In this document: piece after piece, positions 38,039 to 47,044 of the stretch | Layout of the letters: each line of letters opens with the position of its first letter | How positions within the stretch are numbered: position 1 is the stretch's first letter | NCBI GenBank assembly: GCA_001556125.1 | Contig: LSIG01000132.1 | Span: 1-58,061 of the forward strand | Reading direction: 5' to 3' | Source: Rhizobiales bacterium CCH10-E5 | GTDB taxonomy: Bacteria; Pseudomonadota; Alphaproteobacteria; Rhizobiales; Beijerinckiaceae | DNA length: 58,061 nucleotides | Notes under the pieces: model-generated | What the model saw: only the letters and a program-made list of their open reading frames with translations | What the model was told of the DNA's origin: nothing | Databases searched by the model: none | Program-made: the position numbers and the translations under genes

Positions 38039-38613
38039 CTCCGCTGATGATCCCCCCGCATCGGCCGGTTCGGATAGGACGGGCCGAGCGGATAGGCCGC
38101 CTCCAGCACATAGGGCCCCCCGCCGACCGAATCGCGCGACGACATCAGGGCCAGCCGCCGCGCCGTGAAGCTGATCGGCCGGACGATCGGGTGCAGGCTG
38201 AGGAAATGCGCGACGTCGAGCGGGGAGGCGTCGCGCAGACGCGCCAGCGTGACATGCGGCACGAATTTTCGGCCCTCGGACGGCAGGCCGAGACGCCGCA
38301 TCAGCCGCTCGAGATCGGCCTGGAGTTCGGTCAGACGCGGCGTCGGCTGGACCCGCGCATAGACCGCGCGCGGCTTGTCCCCGCCGAAGGTGCCGAGCGC
38401 GTCCAGCGTGACCTCGAAGGGGTAGGACTGGATGTCGCCCAGAAAAGCATCGACATCATTGGCCGTGCGCCGGTCGACATCGCCCAGGAATCGCAGGGTG
38501 ATGTGGTAATCCGGCGGATCGATCCAGCGCGCCCCGGACAGGCCGCCCCGATGGGGCGTGAGCGCCGCAGCGACCTCGGCGGGAATCTCAAGCGCTGTGA
38601 ACAGCCTCGGCAT
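38035..38613 (-). CDS. thpR: RNA 2',3'-cyclic phosphodiesterase (2H family)
   Basis: A 192-residue 2H-phosphoesterase. Both HxT motifs are present: HITL (His37) and HVTL (His120), with the N-terminal [10 protein letters not shown] typical of ThpR/LigT. It hydrolyses 2',3'-cyclic RNA ends and was first described as a tRNA 2'-5' ligase. It is coupled by a 4-base overlap to the pterin dehydratase gene; a functional link is not evident. Confidence 0.92.
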   Translation of the reverse strand: MPRLFTALEIPAEVAAALTPHRGGLSGARWIDPPDYHITLRFLGDVDRRTANDVDAFLGDIQSYPFEVTLDALGTFGGDKPRAVYARVQPTPRLTELQADLERLMRRLGLPSEGRKFVPHVTLARLRDASPLDVAHFLSLHPIVRPISFTARRLALMSSRDSVGGGPYVLEAAYPLGPSYPNRPMRGDHQRR

Positions 38614-38664
38614 GCCGAATCAGTGCCAGTTTTTTGTGACTCTGGCGAGACGAAATGCCGGGCA

Positions 38665-38688
38665 GGCGCTGCCCGACAGGGCAGCGCC
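38665..38688 (-). terminator. Hairpin after the aldo/keto reductase gene, possible terminator
   Basis: A perfect 10-bp G+C stem (GGCGCTGCCC at 38665-38674, complement at 38679-38688) has a 4-base loop. It begins 12 bases after the stop of the aldo/keto reductase gene on the minus strand. Only a weak T-rich stretch follows, so termination by it alone is doubtful. Confidence 0.45.
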
Positions 38689-38699
38689 CTTGAGGCGTC

Positions 38700-39755
38700 T
38701 CAGGGGCAGGGATTGCCGACGAGCTGGTGGATCGCGTCGATTCCCGCCTCGAGCTCCGGCGACAGCGTGACGTCGATCGAGGCGATGTCGGTCCTGAGTT
38801 GCTCCATCGAGGTCGCGCCGATGATGTTGGCGGTGACGAAGGCACGCGAGTTGACGAAAGCCAGCGCCATCTGCGCCGGATCGAGTCCATGCTCCCGCGC
38901 CAGCGCCATGTAGCGCTTGATCGCGTCCTCGGCGCCCGGCGTCTGGTAGCGCTGGCCGCGGTCGAACAGCGTCGTGCGCGCGCCGGCCGGCCGCGCCCCG
39001 TCGAGATACTTTCCGGTCAGGAACCCCTGGCCGAGCGGCGAATAGGCGAGCAGCCCGACATCCTCCCGGATCGCGATCTCGGCCAGCGCCGTCTCGAAGG
39101 TGCGGTTGAGCAGGTTGTAGGCATTCTGGATCGACTGCACGCGCGGCCCGCCACGCGTCTCGGCGTCGCGCACGAAGCTCATCGTGCCCCAGGCGCTCTC
39201 GTTGGAGAGGCCGAGATGGCGGATCTTGCCCTCCTTCACGATCTCCGCGAAGGCGTCGAGCTGCTCGGCGATCGGCGTCTCGTCCGCGGGGCGCTCGAAG
39301 GCGGCCTTCGAGAAGCGCGTCGGGTTCGAGCCCCAGGGCATCGGCCGCTCGGGAAAATGGATCTGGTAGAGGTCGATATAGTCCGTCTGCAGCCGCTGCA
39401 GGCTCTTCTCGACCGCCTCGCGGATCTGCTTGCGGGTCACGCGTGTCGGGCTCTTGTCGTCGCGGAACCAGGTGTTGCCGCCGCGCCCGCAGACCTTGGA
39501 GGCGAGGATCACCTTGTCGCGGTTGCCGCGGGCCTTGAACCAGGTGCCGATGATGCGCTCGGTGGACCCTTGCGTCTCCGCCTTGGGCGGGATCGAGTAA
39601 AGCTCGGCCGTGTCGAAGAAGTTCACGCCCTGGTCGAGCGCGTAGTCCATCTGCGCATGGCCCTCGGCTTCCGTGTTCTGCTCGCCCCAGGTCATGGTTC
39701 CGAGGCAGATCACCGAGACCTTGAGATCGGTGCGGCCGAGACGACGATAGTCCAT
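38700..39755 (-). CDS. Aldo/keto reductase, Tas-like
   Basis: A 351-residue aldo/keto reductase of the Tas/YajO kind. Starting MDYRRLGRTDLKVSVICLGT, it has the catalytic Asp and Tyr in FFDTAELY, the lysine in VILASKV and the histidine in YQIHFPER. The C-terminal NADP-binding part has the FVTANIIGATSMEQL segment. The substrate is unknown. ATG 39755 is the family start; ATG 39791 is 12 codons earlier. It ends at a hairpin and is preceded by the esterase gene on the same strand. Confidence 0.9.
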   Translation of the reverse strand: MDYRRLGRTDLKVSVICLGTMTWGEQNTEAEGHAQMDYALDQGVNFFDTAELYSIPPKAETQGSTERIIGTWFKARGNRDKVILASKVCGRGGNTWFRDDKSPTRVTRKQIREAVEKSLQRLQTDYIDLYQIHFPERPMPWGSNPTRFSKAAFERPADETPIAEQLDAFAEIVKEGKIRHLGLSNESAWGTMSFVRDAETRGGPRVQSIQNAYNLLNRTFETALAEIAIREDVGLLAYSPLGQGFLTGKYLDGARPAGARTTLFDRGQRYQTPGAEDAIKRYMALAREHGLDPAQMALAFVNSRAFVTANIIGATSMEQLRTDIASIDVTLSPELEAGIDAIHQLVGNPCP

Positions 39756-39854
39756 GACGAAGTCACTCCGGAAAGAACGGGCGAAAGGCACAAAAAGAGC
39801 GGGATGCGACGCTCCGGACGGTGAAGACCGCCCGGAAAGATCGGGAGGGGACGA

Positions 39855-40634
39855 TCAGCCTTTGGCCGGCAGCGTCGCGAGGAAGCGCTCGACCGTGGGC
39901 AGGATGTTGCGGACGATGACGCGGACGCCCTCGGCCGTGGGGTGGAGCAGGTCGGGCTGGTTGAGCGCGCGGTCGCCGGCGATCCCTTCGAGGAAGAACG
40001 GGTACAGCACCAGCCCGTGCGCCTTCGCGAGATCGGGATAGATGCTGTCGAAGCGCGTAGCATACTCCGTGCCGAGATTGCGCGGGGCGTACATGCCCGC
40101 GAGCAGCACCGAGATGCCGCGCGCCTTCAGTCGCGTGATGATCGCCTCGAGACCCTTGCGCGTCACCGCCGGATCGAGCCCGCGCAACGCGTCATTGGCA
40201 CCGAGTTCGAGGATGACGCCGTCGGTACCATCCGGCACCGACCAGTCGAGCCGATCGAGCCCGCCCTGGACGGTGTCGCCGGAGACGCCGGCGTTCACGA
40301 TCTCGACAGCATGGCCCTTTTCGCGCAGCGCCTGCTCCAGCACGGGCGGAAAGGCGGCGCTGGCCGGCAGATTGTAGCCGGCGGTCAGACTGTCGCCGAG
40401 AGCGACCAGTTTCAGCGTGCGCGCCGGGGCGGAACCGGGGCTCGGGGGCGGAGTCTGGGCCATGGTCGCGACCGGCAGCAGGGAGAGACAGAGCAGAAAA
40501 GCGGCGCAGAGAGATTGGACAAGCGCGCGGAGGCGCCCATATCGCAGCTCTGGGGCACGGCATGGAGGCTGGCCCTGCTCGGACCGCGTTTGGCTGCGAG
40601 CAGGGTCGCTGATGAAGATCGAAGTCAGGATCAT
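39855..40634 (-). CDS. Periplasmic GDSL-type esterase (TesA/arylesterase-like)
   Basis: A 259-residue SGNH hydrolase. The four blocks are visible: GDSLTAGYN with the catalytic Ser, the oxyanion Gly in NAGVSGDT, the Asn in ELGANDALRG, and the catalytic Asp and His in PDLLHPTAEG. A hydrophobic export signal (FLLCLSLLPVATMAQ) comes after an unusually long N-terminus, so the true start may lie downstream of 40634. It is divergent from the ABC transporter genes, an arrangement equivalent to tesA next to ybbA-ybbP in E. coli. Confidence 0.88.
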   Translation of the reverse strand: MILTSIFISDPARSQTRSEQGQPPCRAPELRYGRLRALVQSLCAAFLLCLSLLPVATMAQTPPPSPGSAPARTLKLVALGDSLTAGYNLPASAAFPPVLEQALREKGHAVEIVNAGVSGDTVQGGLDRLDWSVPDGTDGVILELGANDALRGLDPAVTRKGLEAIITRLKARGISVLLAGMYAPRNLGTEYATRFDSIYPDLAKAHGLVLYPFFLEGIAGDRALNQPDLLHPTAEGVRVIVRNILPTVERFLATLPAKG

Positions 40635-40640
40635 GGAATG

Positions 40641-41375
40641 ATGAGCGATACGCGCGTCCCGCCGACGGGTCAGCCGGCGATCGAATTGCGGGATGTCGAG
40701 CTTAGTTTGGGGCGTGCGGCCGCCCGCGTCCATATCCTCAAGGGTGTTTCTTTGTCACTGGCCGCCGGGCAGGCGACCGGACTCGTCGGCCCCTCCGGCT
40801 CCGGCAAATCGACCCTGCTGATGACGATGGCCGGCCTGGAGCGTCCCGACCGCGGCATGGTCAAGGTCGCGGGGCAGGATCTCGGCGCGCTCGACGAGGA
40901 CGGTCTCGCCGTGTTCCGCGGCCGCCATATCGGCATCGTGTTCCAGTCCTTCCACCTTGTCCCGACGATGACGGCGCGCGAGAACGTCGCCTTGCCGCTT
41001 GAACTCGCCGGCATCGGCGATGCTTTCGCCCGGGCCGAGGCCGAGCTGCGCAATGTCGGCCTGGGCGACCGCATGGACCATTACCCCGCCCAGCTCTCCG
41101 GCGGCGAGCAGCAGCGCGTCGCCATCGCCCGCGCCGTCGCGCCCGACCCGGCGATCCTGGTCGCGGACGAACCGACCGGGAATCTCGACGAGAACACCGG
41201 CCGCTCGATCGTCGATCTGATCTTCGCGCTGCGTCGCGAGCGCGGCGCGACGCTGGTCCTGGTCACGCATGACCTCTCGCTGGCCGCGCTCTGCGACCGC
41301 ACCGTGCGCCTGCGGGCGGGACGCATCGAGGCTGCAGCGCAGACCGAAGCCTCCGCCGACATGCCGGCGCGCTGA
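40641..41375 (+). CDS. ABC transporter ATPase, YbbA/LolD-like
   Basis: A 244-residue ATPase of the MacB/LolD class. Walker A GPSGSGKST, Q loop IVFQSFHLVP, signature LSGGEQQRVAIARA, Walker B ILVADEPTGNLDE and the H loop VTHD are present. It is the partner of the large permease that begins 1 base after its stop. The order esterase, ATPase, permease matches tesA-ybbA-ybbP. Two ATGs are adjacent (40638 and 40641). The start lies only a few bases from the divergent esterase start, if that is at 40634. Confidence 0.92.
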   Translation: MSDTRVPPTGQPAIELRDVELSLGRAAARVHILKGVSLSLAAGQATGLVGPSGSGKSTLLMTMAGLERPDRGMVKVAGQDLGALDEDGLAVFRGRHIGIVFQSFHLVPTMTARENVALPLELAGIGDAFARAEAELRNVGLGDRMDHYPAQLSGGEQQRVAIARAVAPDPAILVADEPTGNLDENTGRSIVDLIFALRRERGATLVLVTHDLSLAALCDRTVRLRAGRIEAAAQTEASADMPAR

Positions 41376-41376
41376 C

Positions 41377-43971
41377 ATGCACGGCACGATCAAGCCCCTT
41401 CCCGCCTCCCCGGCCGGCGCACCGCTGGTCGCGCTGGCGCTGCGCCTCGCCTGGCGCGACCTGCGCGGCGGCTTTCGCGGCTTCGGCGTCTTCATCGCCT
41501 GCCTCGCGCTCGGCGTGATGACAATCGCCGCCGTCGCCTCGGCCTCGCGCGGCCTGACCGAGGGCCTCTCCCGCGAGGGCCGGCGCATTCTCGGCGGCGA
41601 CGCCGCCTTCGGGCTGATCCATCGCGAGGCGACGCCGCAGGAACTGGCCTTCCTCACCGGGCGCGGCACGGTCTCGACCATCGCCACCATGCGCGGCATG
41701 GCCAATGCCGGCGACAAGGGCACGGCGCTCGTCGAGATCAAGGCGGTCGATGCCAGCTATCCGGCCATTGGCGAGCTTGTGACTGAGCCCAGCGCCCCGT
41801 TGGCCGACCTGCTCTCGGCGCGTGACGGCGTTTTCGGTGCCGTCGCCGATCCCGTCCTGTTCGGCCGTCTCGAGCTGAAGCCGGGCGACACCATCCTCGT
41901 CGGCTCGGCGCGCGTCCAACTTCGCGCCAATCTCGTCTCGGAGCCCGACAAGATCGCGGCGGGCGTCGGCTTCGGCCCGCGGCTCATGATGTCGCAGGAC
42001 GCGCTGCGCGCCACCGGCCTGCTCCAGCCGGGCAGCCTGGTGCGCTGGACCTACCGCGTCGCCCTGCCGCCGCAGGCTTCGAGCGATGCCGATCTCGCCG
42101 CCCTGATCGCCGATGCGGGCACGCAACAGCGCGACGCCGGCTGGGAGATCCGCTCCCGCGCCAACGCGAATCCGGGCTTCCAGCGCAATCTCGAACGCTT
42201 CACCCAGTTCCTGACGCTGGTCGGACTCACCGCCCTGCTGGTCGGCGGCGTCGGCGTCGCCAATGCGGTGCGCCGCTTCGTCGAGGCCAAGAAACTCGAC
42301 TTCGCCACCATGAAGGCGGTCGGCGCCACCGGGGGCCGCGTCGTCGCGATCCATCTGACAGAGGTGATGCTGGTCGCGGCGCTCGGCACCGCGATCGGCC
42401 TCGTTCTCGGCGCAGCCGCACCCTTCGCCCTCGGCGCCGCGCTGACCTCCGTGCTCCCGGTGCCCTTCGAGCCCACGCTGGCGCCGGGCGAACTCGGCGT
42501 CGCCGCCCTCTACGGGCTGCTCACGGCGCTGGTCTTCGCCATCCTGCCGCTCGGCCGGGCCCATGACGTCCCCGTTTCGGCGCTCTTCCGCGACCAGATC
42601 CAACCCGATGCGCGCCGCCCGCGCGCGATCTACCTCGCGCTCTGTCTGGCGGCGGTGGCAGGGCTCGTCGCGGTGGCGCTGCTCTTTGCCTATGACCGGC
42701 GTATCGCGCTGATCTACATCGCGGTGATGACGGGCATCTTCCTGCTGCTGCGCGGCGTGTCCTGGGGCCTGATGGCCCTGGCGCGCCGGCTGCCGCGGCC
42801 GAAGAACCCCTCGCTGCGCATGGCGCTGGCCAACAGCCACCGCCCCGGCGCATTGACGCCCTCGCTCGTGCTCTCGCTCGGCCTGGGCGTCGCCCTGCTC
42901 TCGGCGCTCGCCTTCATCGATACGAGCCTGACGCGGCAATTGACTCAGGCTCTGCCCCAGAAGGCGCCGAGCTTCTTCTTCCTGGACATTCCCAATGCCG
43001 AATCGGCGCGTTTTGATGCGCTGCTGCGCGAGGAGCGCCCCGGCGCGACCCTCGACCGCGTGCCGATGATGCGGAGTCGCATCGTCTCCATCAACGGCGT
43101 CCGCGCCGAGGACATCAAGGCCAGCGAGCAGGCGGCCTGGATTCTCGATGGCGACCGCGGCATCACCTATGCGCAGGATCTGCCCGAGGGCTCGAAACTC
43201 GCCGCGGGAGAGTGGTGGCCGGCCGATTACCGCGGCGAGCCGCTGGTCTCGTTCGACGCCCAGATCGCCGCTGGCATCGGCCTCAAGATCGGCGATCGCC
43301 TGACCGTCAACGTGCTGGGCCGCAACATCACCGCTCGCGTCGCCAATCTGCGCAGCATCGAATGGCGTTCGCTCGGCATCAATTTCGTGATGCTGTTTTC
43401 GCCCAACACCTTCGCCGGCGCGCCTCACACCAATCTCGCGACCGTCACCCCGGCCGAGGGAGCGGCGGCAGCCGGCGCCTCCAGCGATGCCGCCCTGTTG
43501 CGCCGGCTGGCGGTCGAATTCCCGTCGGTGACGGCCGTGCGCGTCAAGGATGCGCTCGAGGCGGTGAACACCATCGTCGCCCAGCTCGCTCTGGCGATTC
43601 GCGGCGCCTCCGGCCTCGCCATCGCCGCCAGCCTGCTGGTTCTGGGCGGTGCGCTTGCCGCCGGACAGCGGGCGCGACTCTACGACGCCATGATCCTGAA
43701 GACGCTCGGCGCGACCCGTCGCTTCATACTTTCGTCGTACGCCCTCGAATACGCCGCCATCGGTCTCGTCTCGGCGCTCTTCGGCGTTGTCGCGGGCGCT
43801 CTGGCCGGTTGGGGCGTCGTCACCCAAGTGATGAAGATCGAATTCGTCAGTGACCCGACCGGCGCATTACTGGCCGCGACTGCCGCCATCGGTGTGACCG
43901 TCCTGTTCGGGTTGACGGGCACGCTGCAAATACTGTCGAAAGCGCCGGCTTCTCACCTGCGCAATTTGTGA
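41377..43971 (+). CDS. ABC transporter permease, YbbP/FtsX-like
   Basis: An 864-residue permease with about ten membrane helices and two FtsX domains. The first centres on TQFLTLVGLTALLVGGVGVA (about residues 272-291) and the second near the C-terminus on IAASLLVLGGALAAGQ and LYDAMILKTLGATRRF. A large periplasmic domain follows the first helix. Together with the ATPase it resembles YbbAP, thought to extract or export hydrophobic envelope molecules, possibly with the esterase next door. The role is inference. Start 41377 follows the ATPase stop (41375) by one base. Confidence 0.9.
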   Translation: MHGTIKPLPASPAGAPLVALALRLAWRDLRGGFRGFGVFIACLALGVMTIAAVASASRGLTEGLSREGRRILGGDAAFGLIHREATPQELAFLTGRGTVSTIATMRGMANAGDKGTALVEIKAVDASYPAIGELVTEPSAPLADLLSARDGVFGAVADPVLFGRLELKPGDTILVGSARVQLRANLVSEPDKIAAGVGFGPRLMMSQDALRATGLLQPGSLVRWTYRVALPPQASSDADLAALIADAGTQQRDAGWEIRSRANANPGFQRNLERFTQFLTLVGLTALLVGGVGVANAVRRFVEAKKLDFATMKAVGATGGRVVAIHLTEVMLVAALGTAIGLVLGAAAPFALGAALTSVLPVPFEPTLAPGELGVAALYGLLTALVFAILPLGRAHDVPVSALFRDQIQPDARRPRAIYLALCLAAVAGLVAVALLFAYDRRIALIYIAVMTGIFLLLRGVSWGLMALARRLPRPKNPSLRMALANSHRPGALTPSLVLSLGLGVALLSALAFIDTSLTRQLTQALPQKAPSFFFLDIPNAESARFDALLREERPGATLDRVPMMRSRIVSINGVRAEDIKASEQAAWILDGDRGITYAQDLPEGSKLAAGEWWPADYRGEPLVSFDAQIAAGIGLKIGDRLTVNVLGRNITARVANLRSIEWRSLGINFVMLFSPNTFAGAPHTNLATVTPAEGAAAAGASSDAALLRRLAVEFPSVTAVRVKDALEAVNTIVAQLALAIRGASGLAIAASLLVLGGALAAGQRARLYDAMILKTLGATRRFILSSYALEYAAIGLVSALFGVVAGALAGWGVVTQVMKIEFVSDPTGALLAATAAIGVTVLFGLTGTLQILSKAPASHLRNL

Positions 43972-44132
43972 CGACTGGCCGGTAACGACTCTGGCTAAAC
44001 ATGGACGGCCCGCCGTTTTGCATGGCGGCGCAGTCGCGTTTCTATGCGCCGCGCCGTTTAACCATGAGGCCCCCTTGTAAGGGCCGGGCAACCCCCTCAT
44101 ATTCTGCGCATCGCCACTGTTGTGAGCGACGA

Positions 44133-44162
44133 CCGGACCCCGCCCGCGGGGTGTCGGTCCGG
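44133..44162 (+). promoter_or_regulatory. Leader hairpin upstream of the Bax-inhibitor-1 gene
   Basis: CCGGACCCC (44133-44141) pairs partly with GGGG (44148-44151) and GGTCCGG (44156-44162), forming a G+C-rich hairpin in the 218-base gap before ATG 44190. The ribosome-binding site AGGGGA lies just after it (near 44174-44179). It might be part of the 5' leader, but no known riboswitch or leader peptide was recognised. A TTAACCAT motif also lies upstream at 44058-44065. Confidence 0.45.
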
Positions 44163-44189
44163 ACATCAACCTCAGGGGAAACTCGCTCC

Positions 44190-44966
44190 ATGAGCAACTT
44201 CGACCGCAATGCTCCAGTCTGGGGTGCCGGCCGCGCACAGCAGACCAGCGCCGTCGAGATGGATCAGGGCCTGCGCTCGTTCATGCTCGGCGTCTACAAC
44301 AACATGACGATCGGCCTGGCCATCACCGGCCTCGTCGCCATCGGCATCTCGATGCTCGCCATCGCCGGCGTCTCGCCCACGGGCAAGGTCACGGCGCTGA
44401 CGCCGCTCGGCCAGGCGCTCTATCTCAGCCCGCTGAAGTGGGTCGTGATGCTGGCGCCGCTCGCCTTCATCCTGTTCTTCTCCTTCAAGGCGGAGAGCAT
44501 GAGCTCCTCGACGGCGCGGGCGATGTTCTTCGCCTTCGCGGCGGTGATGGGCATCTCGCTGTCGTCGATCTTCATCGTCTTCACCGGTGAGTCGATCGCG
44601 CGCGTGTTCTTCATCACGGCGGCGGCCTTCGGTGGTCTCAGCCTCTTCGGCTATACCACCAAGAAGTCGCTCTCGGGTATGGGCTCGTTCCTGATCATGG
44701 GCCTGATCGGCCTGGTGATCGCCTCGCTGGTCAACATCTTCCTGGCCTCGAGCGCGCTCAGCTTCGCGATCTCGGTGATCGGCGTGCTGGTCTTCGCCGG
44801 CCTGACCGCCTGGGACACCCAGCGTCTGAAGGAGATGTATCTCTACTCGGATCTGGACGCGGAATCGGCCGCGAAGCTCTCGGTGAACGGCGCGCTGTCG
44901 CTCTACCTGAACTTCGTCAACATGTTCCAGATGCTGCTCTCGCTCTTCGGCAGCAGGCAGGAGTGA
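44190..44966 (+). CDS. Bax inhibitor-1/YccA-family membrane protein
   Basis: A 258-residue, seven-helix membrane protein of the BI-1/YccA family. After a short cytoplasmic N-terminus (MSNFDRNAPVWGAGRA) come the helices. The family motif AWDTQRLKEMY lies in the last third, and NGALSLYLNFVNMFQMLLSL near the end. Bacterial members act as calcium leak channels or modulate FtsH; which applies here is unknown. It is followed by a strong terminator. ATG 44190 has a good AGGGGA ribosome-binding site. Confidence 0.92.
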   Translation: MSNFDRNAPVWGAGRAQQTSAVEMDQGLRSFMLGVYNNMTIGLAITGLVAIGISMLAIAGVSPTGKVTALTPLGQALYLSPLKWVVMLAPLAFILFFSFKAESMSSSTARAMFFAFAAVMGISLSSIFIVFTGESIARVFFITAAAFGGLSLFGYTTKKSLSGMGSFLIMGLIGLVIASLVNIFLASSALSFAISVIGVLVFAGLTAWDTQRLKEMYLYSDLDAESAAKLSVNGALSLYLNFVNMFQMLLSLFGSRQE

Positions 44967-45003
44967 GATCGGCCCGCCTTCGGGCGGCCATGCCAGAATA
45001 TCG

Positions 45004-45035
45004 AGCCCCGGCCGCAAGGTCGGGGCTTTTCTTTT
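45004..45035 (+). terminator. Rho-independent terminator after the Bax-inhibitor-1 gene
   Basis: AGCCCCGGCC (45004-45013) pairs with GGTCGGGGCT (45018-45027), with one G-T pair, around a GCAA tetraloop. It is followed by TTTTCTTTT. It lies 37 bases after the stop at 44966 and just before the acetyltransferase gene. Confidence 0.92.
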
Positions 45036-45060
45036 GCCGCGGCGCGGCGATGATCGGCGC

Positions 45061-45597
45061 ATGACGACGCCTTCGATCCGCCCGGCCACTGCCGCAGACA
45101 TCCCCGCCATCGCCGCGATCTACGCCCATGCGGTTCTGCACGGCACGGCGAGCTGGGAACTCGATCCGCCCGACGAAGCCGAGATGCTGAGGCGCTTCGA
45201 GGCGGTCGCCGCCGGCGGCTATCCCTATCTCGTCGCCGAGGAAGCCGGCCGCCTGCTGGGCTATGCCTATGCCGGCGCCTATCGGCCGCGCCCGGCCTAT
45301 CGCTCGACCGTCGAGAACTCGATCTACATCGCCCCCGACAGCCAGGGCCGGGGCGTCGGTGGCGCCCTGCTCGACGCGCTGATGAAGGAGTGTACCCGCC
45401 GCGGCTTTCGCCAGATGATCGCGGTGATCGGCGACGGCACCGGCGCCTCGCTCGGTTCACGCCGCCTGCATGAACGCGCCGGCTTCCGCCTGATCGGGGT
45501 AGCCGAGAAGGTCGGCTTCAAGCACGGCCGCTGGCTCGACCAGATGCTGATGCAGAAGGATCTCGGCGAGGGGGATCGCACCCCGCCCTCGCTCTGA
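45061..45597 (+). CDS. GNAT acetyltransferase, phosphinothricin/methionine sulfoximine type
   Basis: A 178-residue GNAT-fold enzyme close to the Pat/MddA group. It starts with IRPATAADIPAIAAIYAHAV. The GTASWELDPPDEAEML segment is typical of the group, and the acetyl-CoA loop is SQGRGVGGALLD. These enzymes N-acetylate phosphinothricin, methionine sulfoximine or methionine sulfone. The true substrate is unknown. ATG 45061 is chosen because the alternative at 45034 overlaps the terminator tail. It converges with the DUF2794 gene. Confidence 0.88.
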   Translation: MTTPSIRPATAADIPAIAAIYAHAVLHGTASWELDPPDEAEMLRRFEAVAAGGYPYLVAEEAGRLLGYAYAGAYRPRPAYRSTVENSIYIAPDSQGRGVGGALLDALMKECTRRGFRQMIAVIGDGTGASLGSRRLHERAGFRLIGVAEKVGFKHGRWLDQMLMQKDLGEGDRTPPSL

Positions 45598-45606
45598 GCG
45601 GCGTCC

Positions 45607-45975
45607 TCAGCCGACGACGCTGAGCTTTTTGTCCAGCACGCGCAGCACGCGCGACAGCTCGGCGCCGCGCTTCAGCACGAGCCCCGTCGCCGCGACGACC
45701 GAATAGGCGCCCTGGCGCTTGGCGAGCGCCGGATCCTTCACGATGCGGTAGAGCGGCACCTCTGAGGAGCGTCGATAGACCGAGAACTGCGCCTGGTCCT
45801 TGAGGAAGTCGATCGCATAGTCGCGCCATTCGCCGGCCGCCACCATGCGCCCGTAGAGGTTGAGCAGTTCTGACAGTTCGCGGCGGTCGAAGGTGACGGT
45901 GGCCGGCTTTGCGGGGGCGGGAAAGGGGATCACCCCGTTTCCCGCCGCCGATTGCGGCGTCTCGCTCTCGCTCAT
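45607..45975 (-). CDS. DUF2794 protein
   Basis: A 122-residue protein of the DUF2794 family, found mainly in alphaproteobacteria. The conserved part starts VTFDRRELSELLNLYGRMVA and runs to the C-terminus RVLDKKLSVVG, including WRDYAIDFLKDQAQFSVYRR. Its function is unknown. Start 45975 (MSESETPQ) is preferred, since the upstream in-frame ATG at 46077 adds 34 basic, unconserved residues. It converges with the acetyltransferase gene, 9 bases between stops. Confidence 0.85.
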   Translation of the reverse strand: MSESETPQSAAGNGVIPFPAPAKPATVTFDRRELSELLNLYGRMVAAGEWRDYAIDFLKDQAQFSVYRRSSEVPLYRIVKDPALAKRQGAYSVVAATGLVLKRGAELSRVLRVLDKKLSVVG

Positions 45976-46322
45976 GGCGCCTCCCGATTCGCGGCCGCGA
46001 GGGCTCGCTCTGAGACTGGGCGGAGGATGATGCGCCCGAGATGCTGTGCTGGCAAGCAATCGCCGCTGCTCCGACACAAGCCGGGGACGGCCGGTCGGGC
46101 CATCACGGCTTCGTCAGAACCGCCGCATTTTCGCCGCGAACGGGTCAAGCGTCCGCCCTGTTGCTTGGGTCAGATAGCTTCGTTGCCTCGATGGCCCGGC
46201 TTCGCCGATCTTCGGTTTGTCAGCCCCCCAGCCCCCCGCGGATTGAGCGGGGCCGGGCCAGTTCAGTCGGGGCCAACTCAGCGGCTGGCGTTTCGCGCCG
46301 GCCGTTTTTCTTTGGCTTCGTT
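45976..46322. other. Intergenic region without a gene
   Basis: A 347-base stretch between the DUF2794 gene start and the stop of the AhpD-like gene, both on the minus strand. It must carry the DUF2794 promoter. I saw C-rich and G-rich tracts near 46220-46260 and a T-rich run near 46304-46322, but no convincing promoter, hairpin with a T tract in the right place, or coding frame. Confidence 0.45.
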
Positions 46323-46940
46323 TCAGCGCGCCTGCCGGTGATACTCGGCATTGGGCCGCATATCGACCGCGGACGCCATGCGGTTCGACATGTTGAAGAA
46401 GGCGGCCACCGCCGACACGTCCCAGATGTCCCGCTCCGAGAAGCCGGCCTCACGCAGGCCCTCCCGGTCGGCCTCGCCGACGAGATGCGGCGCCTCCGTC
46501 AGCTTGACCGCGAAGCCGAGCATCGCCCGGTGGCGCGCCGACAGATCCGCGGCGCGATGATTCATCGCCATCAATTCGCCGAGTACCGGATCCTGCGAGA
46601 GCTGCCGCACCGCCGCGCCATGGGCCGTCAGGCAGTAATAGCAGCGGTTCACGCTCGACACCGCCACCGCGATCATCTCGCGCTCGAGCTTCGACAGCCC
46701 CGACGGCGCCAGCATCAGGTCGTTGTAGAAGGCGGCGAAGGCGGAGAGCTTGGCATCGTCATGGGCGTAGGCCACCAGCACATTCGGCACGAAGCCGAGC
46801 TTTTCCAGGCATTTGTCGAAATAGGCCTGATTCTCGGCCGTAAGCGCGCCCGGCGGCAGGTCGAGCGCCATGGCCGGTTCGTCGAGGCCCTGCCGCGGCG
46901 GCGTCTCGCCGGGCTTCGATTTGTCATGATGGGCCGCCAT
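46323..46940 (-). CDS. Peroxidase-related protein, AhpD/carboxymuconolactone decarboxylase family
   Basis: A 205-residue all-helical protein with the AhpD-type active site: Cys100, Cys103 and His107 in VNRCYYCLTAHG, preceded by the conserved Glu in KLEREMIAVAVS. It matches the 'uncharacterised peroxidase-related' branch, with the C-terminal IWDVSAVAAFFNMSNRMASA segment. AhpD proteins are thiol peroxidases or reductants. The partner is unknown. It diverges from the glutamate dehydrogenase gene. Confidence 0.9.
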   Translation of the reverse strand: MAAHHDKSKPGETPPRQGLDEPAMALDLPPGALTAENQAYFDKCLEKLGFVPNVLVAYAHDDAKLSAFAAFYNDLMLAPSGLSKLEREMIAVAVSSVNRCYYCLTAHGAAVRQLSQDPVLGELMAMNHRAADLSARHRAMLGFAVKLTEAPHLVGEADREGLREAGFSERDIWDVSAVAAFFNMSNRMASAVDMRPNAEYHRQAR

Positions 46941-47044
46941 GCTAGGTCCTGTCGTGTCGTCGGGAGGCTGATCCCGGCGCTGCGCCGAGATTGAAAGGCG
47001 CCCCAGCCTATGTCATCGCTGCGGCAAAAGAACAGGGGTGGACC

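Noticed and set aside
41263..43827. A long minus-strand open frame opposite the ABC permease
   Set aside because: It is again a codon-bias shadow. The plus-strand product has proper FtsX domains and membrane helices, while the minus-strand product is an Arg/Glu/Gly/Gln-rich string.
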